From assembly GCA_963693635.1 (NCBI GenBank), contig CAVOBC010000183.1, positions 1-9,077 on the forward strand: DNA of 9,077 nucleotides, written 5' to 3'. Source of the stretch: CAVOBC01 sp963693635. GTDB lineage: Bacteria; Pseudomonadota; Gammaproteobacteria; Pseudomonadales; Azotimanducaceae. The notes under the pieces were generated by a model. The model was not told the DNA's origin, did not search any database, and was given only the letters and a program-made list of their open reading frames with translations. A program made the position numbers and the translations under genes. Of the stretch, positions 5,353 through 9,077 are shown one piece after another. Position 1 is the stretch's first letter, and every line of letters begins with the position of its first letter.

Positions 5353-6180
5353 ATGTCCGAGGCGAGCGGCGAAGAAGAACTGACCTACAGGGGTGGCGGT
5401 GGCGACACCACCGCTGTCCTCTACCGACCTGCCGACACATCGGTGCCCGTGCCATTTGTGATTGACGTCCATGGTGGCGCATGGAATTCCGGCGACCGCT
5501 ATTCCGGGCAGCGGTATGACCGCAAGTTGATGGCGGCGGGAATCGCTGTGCTCGCCATCGATTTCCGCTGCGGGCCTGATCATCAACATCCTTCAGCGGT
5601 TGTCGACATTCGGGCCTCTGTTCGTTTCGCCCGCGAGAATCTGTCGGCGCTCGGCATCGAAACGAGTTGTTTTGGCCTGGTCGGTTCGTCAAGCGGCGGT
5701 CATCTGGCGTTGCTCGCCGGGCTGCAGCCCGATCTGCCGGAGCATGGCGGCACACGGGAGGCATCAGCCGCCGTTGATTTTGTGATCGGCCTTTGGCCTG
5801 TGAGCAACCCGCTTGCACGCTATCAGTACGTCATGTCGAGGCAGAGCGATGACGTCGCGTATTTCCAACCGGTGCGGCTCGCCCAGAGCCATCGTGCGTA
5901 CTATCGCGATCAGACCCAGATGCAGCAGGCGAGTATCCAGCGAATTCTGGCGGAAGACGAGTATCAGTACTTGCCGCCGGTGTTAGTGGTGCAGCCTGAG
6001 CGGGATCAGAACGTACCGGTATTCATGAGTCAAACACTGGTTGGTGCCTATCAAATGGCGGGCGGCGACGTCACGTACAGGCTGTTTCCAGGCATGCATC
6101 ACGGCTTCGGTCAGGCTGACATACCCGAAGCGGACGACTGTGCCGACGCGATGGTGAGCTTCATTCAGCGCTTTGGCTGA
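5353..6180 (+). CDS. Alpha/beta hydrolase, BD-FAE/kynurenine formamidase-like
   Basis: A 275-residue cytoplasmic alpha/beta hydrolase of the HGGxW group (BD-FAE/esterase, formamidase and carboxylesterase families). The oxyanion motif HGGAW lies at 40-44, the nucleophile elbow GSSSGGH gives Ser113, PERDQNVP gives Asp218 and MHHGFG gives His250, so the triad is complete. FRCGPDHQHPSAVVDI (71-86) and the VRFARENLSALGI helix (90-102) are typical of this family. It has no signal peptide. It should hydrolyse a carboxylic ester or an N-formyl/amide bond in a small molecule. The ATG at 5353 has a good GGGAG 7 nt upstream; an in-frame TTG at 5338 would add five residues. Position after the flavoenzyme suggests hydrolysis of its product or substrate, an inference from context. 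The plus-strand run ends here before a palindrome. Confidence 0.85.
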   Translation: MSEASGEEELTYRGGGGDTTAVLYRPADTSVPVPFVIDVHGGAWNSGDRYSGQRYDRKLMAAGIAVLAIDFRCGPDHQHPSAVVDIRASVRFARENLSALGIETSCFGLVGSSSGGHLALLAGLQPDLPEHGGTREASAAVDFVIGLWPVSNPLARYQYVMSRQSDDVAYFQPVRLAQSHRAYYRDQTQMQQASIQRILAEDEYQYLPPVLVVQPERDQNVPVFMSQTLVGAYQMAGGDVTYRLFPGMHHGFGQADIPEADDCADAMVSFIQRFG

Positions 6181-6232
6181 ACGCTTTTCCCAAGCCACAC
6201 ACCCAAGCCGACAGCCGTGGTGGATTAGCGAT

Positions 6233-6261
6233 CTTGTCCCGGACCCGGGTCCTGGGACAAG
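6233..6261. terminator. Long imperfect palindrome between convergent genes
   Basis: The arms CTTGTCCCGGACCC (6233-6246) and GGGTCCTGGGACAAG (6247-6261) are complementary along 14 bp, with a single unpaired base and essentially no loop. The GC-rich core GGACCCGGGTCC is itself a perfect 12-bp palindrome. It lies 52 nt after the plus-strand hydrolase stop and directly against the minus-strand threonine synthase stop (6264-6266). That position suits a bidirectional terminator or RNA 3'-end stabiliser. Neither side has the expected T-run, so it is not a standard intrinsic terminator. Confidence 0.5.
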
Positions 6262-6263
6262 AA

Positions 6264-7475
6264 CTAGCCAAGCGCTTGATAGTCGACCGGTTGGTTGAGG
6301 TCGAGATGCTGATGGCCCGCTGGCAGCGGGTACTTGAGTCCGGTTGCACAGTTGAAGAGCACGACCTCATCGGTGCGGCCGACGCGACCCTCTTTTGCGG
6401 CGATCTCGAGTGCAGCGACCGTCGCCGCGCCTTCCGGGCAAAGCAGGATGCCGTCTTCCTTTGCGACTGCGTCGCGGGTTTGCAGCAGGTGTTCGTCGCT
6501 GACCGCTGTTGCCCAGCCGTTGCTTTCGCGAACAGCCCGCAGGATCAGGAAGTCACCAATCGCAACCGGCACGCGGATGCCCGCAGCGATCGTGAATGCG
6601 TTTTGCCATACGGGCGCATGGTCTGCGCCGTCCTGCCAGGCTTTGACGATGGGCGCGCAGCCCTCGGATTGGACGACGATCATTTTTGGTCGCGCGTCGT
6701 CGAGCCAGCCGACCTCGCCGAGTTCTGCAAACGCCTTCCACATGCCGATCAAGCCGGTTCCACCGCCTGTCGGATAGAAGATTGCACTCGGCAAGCGCCA
6801 GCCGAGTTGCTCGGCAAGCTCAAGGCCCATGGTCTTCTTGCCTTCGATGCGGTACGGCTCTTTGAGGGTGGACGCATCAAACCAGGCCATCGCTTCCTTG
6901 CCCTCTCCGACCACGCGGCCGCAGTCATTGATGAGGCCGTTGGCGAGGAAGGTCTTCGCACCCTGGAAGCTGATTTCGCGCACGTTAACGTCGGGCGTGT
7001 CGTCCGGGCAGAAGACATATGACTCGATTCCTGCTGCAGCGCAGTAGGCAGCGAGGGCGGCGCCGGCATTGCCGTTGGTGGGCATGGCGAGGCGTGTCAG
7101 GCCGAGTTCGCGTGCCATCGTTACAGCGACGGCAAGGCCCCGCGCCTTGAATGACCCGGTTGGCAGACGGCCCTCGTCCTTGATGAGCACGGAGCCGATG
7201 CCGAGGCTGCGTTCCAGGTAGCGACTGGGCAAGAGTGGCGTCATCACCTCGCCGAGACGGACGGCGTTCGCAGGGTCCTGCATTGGCAGGAATTCGGTAT
7301 AGCGCCAGAATTCCGGGGCGCGGCGGAGTAGGTCGTCCCGGGTTACAGCTTTGCGAATCGCGGCCAGGTCGTATCGCACAAGGAGCGGCTTGCCAGTGCG
7401 TGACAGGTTCTGAACCGTGCCGCGGGGATAGTGCTCACCTGTTTCACTGCATTCGAGGTGGGTGACAAAGCTCAT
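6264..7475 (-). CDS. thrC: Threonine synthase (PLP-dependent, fold type II)
   Basis: The 403-residue protein is a fold type II PLP enzyme of the threonine synthase family, which converts O-phosphohomoserine and water to threonine and phosphate. The PLP lysine is Lys110 in LPTGSFKARG; TNGNAG (133-138), GGGTG (237-241) and FNCATGLKY (374-382) are the expected cofactor-phosphate and active-site motifs. The N-terminus (ECSETGEHYPRGTVQ, then KPLLVRYD) corresponds to the zinc-ribbon region of related enzymes but keeps only one cysteine (Cys9), so no metal site is likely. Its ATG overlaps the amidase stop as ATGA (7472-7475), and no strong ribosome site precedes it, so translation is probably coupled. 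No hom or thrB lies alongside. A related PLP lyase or synthase with another substrate is possible, although the motifs fit threonine synthase best. Confidence 0.8.
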   Translation of the reverse strand: MSFVTHLECSETGEHYPRGTVQNLSRTGKPLLVRYDLAAIRKAVTRDDLLRRAPEFWRYTEFLPMQDPANAVRLGEVMTPLLPSRYLERSLGIGSVLIKDEGRLPTGSFKARGLAVAVTMARELGLTRLAMPTNGNAGAALAAYCAAAGIESYVFCPDDTPDVNVREISFQGAKTFLANGLINDCGRVVGEGKEAMAWFDASTLKEPYRIEGKKTMGLELAEQLGWRLPSAIFYPTGGGTGLIGMWKAFAELGEVGWLDDARPKMIVVQSEGCAPIVKAWQDGADHAPVWQNAFTIAAGIRVPVAIGDFLILRAVRESNGWATAVSDEHLLQTRDAVAKEDGILLCPEGAATVAALEIAAKEGRVGRTDEVVLFNCATGLKYPLPAGHQHLDLNQPVDYQALG

Positions 7476-8899
7476 CTCTCGTTTGAACTGCCGCCGGCAA
7501 TGTCAGGTCGTCTCCGGTAGGTCGGGTTGGCAGACTCAAACGCGTTAGCCAACTGCAGTACCGACAACTCATCGCGGTATCGACCGACGATCTGGAGACC
7601 GACGGGCAAGCCATCGGGTGTAAAGCCGCAGGGCACGGAGATAGCCGGCAAGCTGGTTGCCGAGATCAGGTAGCAAGACTTCATCCAGTCGATGTAGGTC
7701 TGCATCTTTTCGCCGTCAATCTCGGTGACATAGGGGACGGTGATGTCGAACGGCGGCACCTGTGACACGGGCCCTATGATGAAATCGTAGTCCTGCATGA
7801 ATGTGCCGACAGACTGAAACAGCGTAGAACGAAGCTGTTCGGCGCGGTGAACATCGGCGCCTGACAGATTGAGGCCCTGTTCGACGTTCCAGATGATCGT
7901 GTCCTTGAAGAGCGATCGATGCTGTTCAATCAGGTCCCTGAAGCCATTGGCAAAGACCCAGGCGCGCAGGGTTTTGAAAATCTCGTCTGCAGCGCTGAGA
8001 TCCGGACACGCCGGTTCCACGATGCAGCCCATTGCTTCGAAGTGGGAAACCGATGACGCGATGACATCGCGTACGGCCTTATCGACGGGCAAGCCACCGA
8101 AGTCGGGCGCATAGGCGATTTTTAGACCACGCGTCTCGGTGTCGAGTGGCAACAGAAACTGACTGCCCGGTTCGTTGATGCTGGTCGGAAATCTGGAATC
8201 CGGCCCGGCGATGGCGCTTAACATCAGCGCCACATCCGATACGGTCCGTGCCATCGGGCCCTGGACGGACAGGGGCAGCGTCATTGCGCCCGGCGTATCG
8301 GGCACGCGTCCGGGCGAGGGGCGAAAGCCGACGACGTTGCAGAAGTTGGCGGGATTGCGCAGGGACCCGCCCATGTCGCTGCCATCAGCGATGGGAATCA
8401 TGCCGCTTGCGAGCGCAACGGCCGCGCCGCCACTGCTGCCGCCGCAGGTGCGATCCGTGTTGTAGGGGTTGCGCGTGGCGCCGAAGACCTCGTTAAAGGT
8501 CTGCGAGCCAGCACCGAATTCCGGCACGTTGGTCTTGCCGAGGGTCACAACGCCTGCTGCTTTCAAGCGCCGGACGATCATCGCGTCTTCGTCCGGGATG
8601 TGATCTTTAAAGACCCGGGACCCCCGGGTCGTGCGAATGCCTTTGGTGGCGACGAGGTCCTTGTGCGCAATCGGCAAACCGGCAAGGACGCCGGGATCTT
8701 CCCCAGCGGCCAGCAACTTGTCGATGTCTCTGGCTCGTGCAAGTGCGAGGTCTGGCACCAGCGTGACGATTGCGTTGACGGTTCCGTTGACGCGCTCGAT
8801 TTGCGCGAGGTGCGCGTTTAGCACCTCTTCAGCAGATATCTCGCGGCGGCGAATCCGATAGGCGATTTCGCTAGCTGAAGCAAAGCAGATGTCATTCAT
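7472..8899 (-). CDS. Amidase-signature family amidase
   Basis: A 475-residue member of the amidase signature family (as GatA, FAAH and bacterial aryl/aliphatic amidases), which hydrolyses carboxamides through a Ser-cisSer-Lys triad. All three residues are present: Lys80 in PIAHKDL, cis-Ser155 in CGGSSGGAA and nucleophile Ser179 in GSDMGGSLRNPA. The length is usual for the family and the C-terminal part (LPAISVPCGFTPDGLPVGLQIVG, about 417-439) is also typical. No gatB or gatC is adjacent, so a tRNA amidotransferase role is unlikely. The ATG at 8899 matches the family's usual N-terminus (MNDICFASASE). A strong AGGAGG at 8922-8917 lies 17 nt upstream, further than normal, and an in-frame GTG at 8917 overlaps it and cannot use it. 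The gene is first in a two-gene unit with threonine synthase. The substrate is unknown. Confidence 0.9.
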   Translation of the reverse strand: MNDICFASASEIAYRIRRREISAEEVLNAHLAQIERVNGTVNAIVTLVPDLALARARDIDKLLAAGEDPGVLAGLPIAHKDLVATKGIRTTRGSRVFKDHIPDEDAMIVRRLKAAGVVTLGKTNVPEFGAGSQTFNEVFGATRNPYNTDRTCGGSSGGAAVALASGMIPIADGSDMGGSLRNPANFCNVVGFRPSPGRVPDTPGAMTLPLSVQGPMARTVSDVALMLSAIAGPDSRFPTSINEPGSQFLLPLDTETRGLKIAYAPDFGGLPVDKAVRDVIASSVSHFEAMGCIVEPACPDLSAADEIFKTLRAWVFANGFRDLIEQHRSLFKDTIIWNVEQGLNLSGADVHRAEQLRSTLFQSVGTFMQDYDFIIGPVSQVPPFDITVPYVTEIDGEKMQTYIDWMKSCYLISATSLPAISVPCGFTPDGLPVGLQIVGRYRDELSVLQLANAFESANPTYRRRPDIAGGSSNER

Positions 8900-9023
8900 A
8901 GTGTGAGTGTAACCCACCTCCTGTCGTTCGTTCGGTGACTTGAAAGGGACTCCCTGCGCCTTGCGCCGTCCATGACGCCCCTATCCGGGTTGCTGAAAAG
9001 TGCATCCCGGACTTTTTCCGGTG
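8900..9023 (-). promoter_or_regulatory. Leader and probable promoter region of the amidase unit
   Basis: This 124-nt gap separates the amidase from the gene ending at 9024 on the same strand. It contains the AGGAGG ribosome-site-like sequence (8917-8922), a perfect dyad AGGGA-C-TCCCT at 8945-8955 and a small hairpin CCGGA/TCCGG with a 5-nt loop at 9007-9021, just beyond the upstream stop. No convincing -35/-10 pair was found. The 9007-9021 hairpin is too short and lacks a following T-run to be called a terminator with confidence. Confidence 0.35.
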
Positions 9024-9077
9024 CTATTGCCCCTGCGATGTTTGCAGGTCAACAAACTCCCGATAGGCGCCGCCCTC
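9024..9077 (-). CDS. Partial C-terminus, probably ABC exporter (MsbA-like)
   Basis: Read on the minus strand from the window edge, 17 sense codons give EGGAYREFVDLQTSQGQ followed by TAG (9026-9024). The pattern GG-x-Y-x-x-(F/L)-x-x-LQ at an extreme C-terminus is characteristic of ABC transporters of the MsbA/multidrug exporter type, after the nucleotide-binding domain. The fragment is very short, so both the reading frame and the family are tentative. The gene would lie upstream of, and be co-oriented with, the amidase unit, 124 nt away. Confidence 0.5.
   Translation of the reverse strand, partial: EGGAYREFVDLQTSQGQ

Noticed and set aside
6234..7022. 262-codon plus-strand open frame antisense to threonine synthase
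   Set aside because: The opposite strand encodes intact PLP-enzyme motifs, and this frame has none; its start lies in the palindrome.

Overview
The window is a moderately GC-rich bacterial segment (about 60% by eye) with tightly packed genes, AUG/GUG/UUG start candidates and several stop/start overlaps. The gene families (secreted alpha/beta hydrolase, APH-type kinase, HAD phosphatase, flavin-dependent acyl-CoA dehydrogenase homologue, BD-FAE-type esterase, threonine synthase, amidase, probable ABC exporter end) and a Sec signal peptide fit a Gram-negative, probably a gammaproteobacterium or other Pseudomonadota. That assignment is an inference from style and content. No rRNA, tRNA, CRISPR, phage or IS element was seen.

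Layout, left to right. Bases 1-425 hold no convincing gene but carry a 16-bp tandem repeat array (about 37-142). Then come a secreted lipase-like alpha/beta hydrolase (426-1208) and a small helical protein of unknown function (1201-1641), overlapping by 8 nt. Facing them with a 3-nt gap is an APH-family phosphotransferase on the minus strand (1645-2625). A 90-nt divergent intergenic region then leads into a plus-strand run: HAD phosphatase (2716-3372), P-loop kinase-like protein (3432-3974), acyl-CoA dehydrogenase/flavin monooxygenase homologue (4107-5267) and alpha/beta hydrolase (5353-6180). A long imperfect palindrome (6233-6261) separates this run from a convergent minus-strand pair, amidase (7472-8899) followed by threonine synthase (6264-7475), coupled by an ATGA overlap. 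At the right edge about 17 codons of another minus-strand protein end at 9024, probably the C-terminus of an ABC exporter.

How the genes may work together. The APH-like kinase, HAD phosphatase and P-loop kinase form a small cluster of phosphoryl-transfer enzymes. The flavoenzyme and the following hydrolase look like a catabolic oxidation-plus-hydrolysis pair. The amidase and threonine synthase are clearly one transcription unit, although no other threonine-pathway gene (hom, thrB) is visible. The substrates of all of these remain unknown.

The most unusual features are non-coding. An 8-bp C-rich minisatellite (10 units) lies in the leader of the flavoenzyme gene; it could act as a Rho-loading site in RNA or a G-quadruplex in DNA. 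A 15-bp tandem repeat at the end of the HAD gene carries an in-frame TGA in every unit; without those stops the HAD frame would run to an ATGA overlap with the next gene. No complete novel defence or mobile system was recognised.
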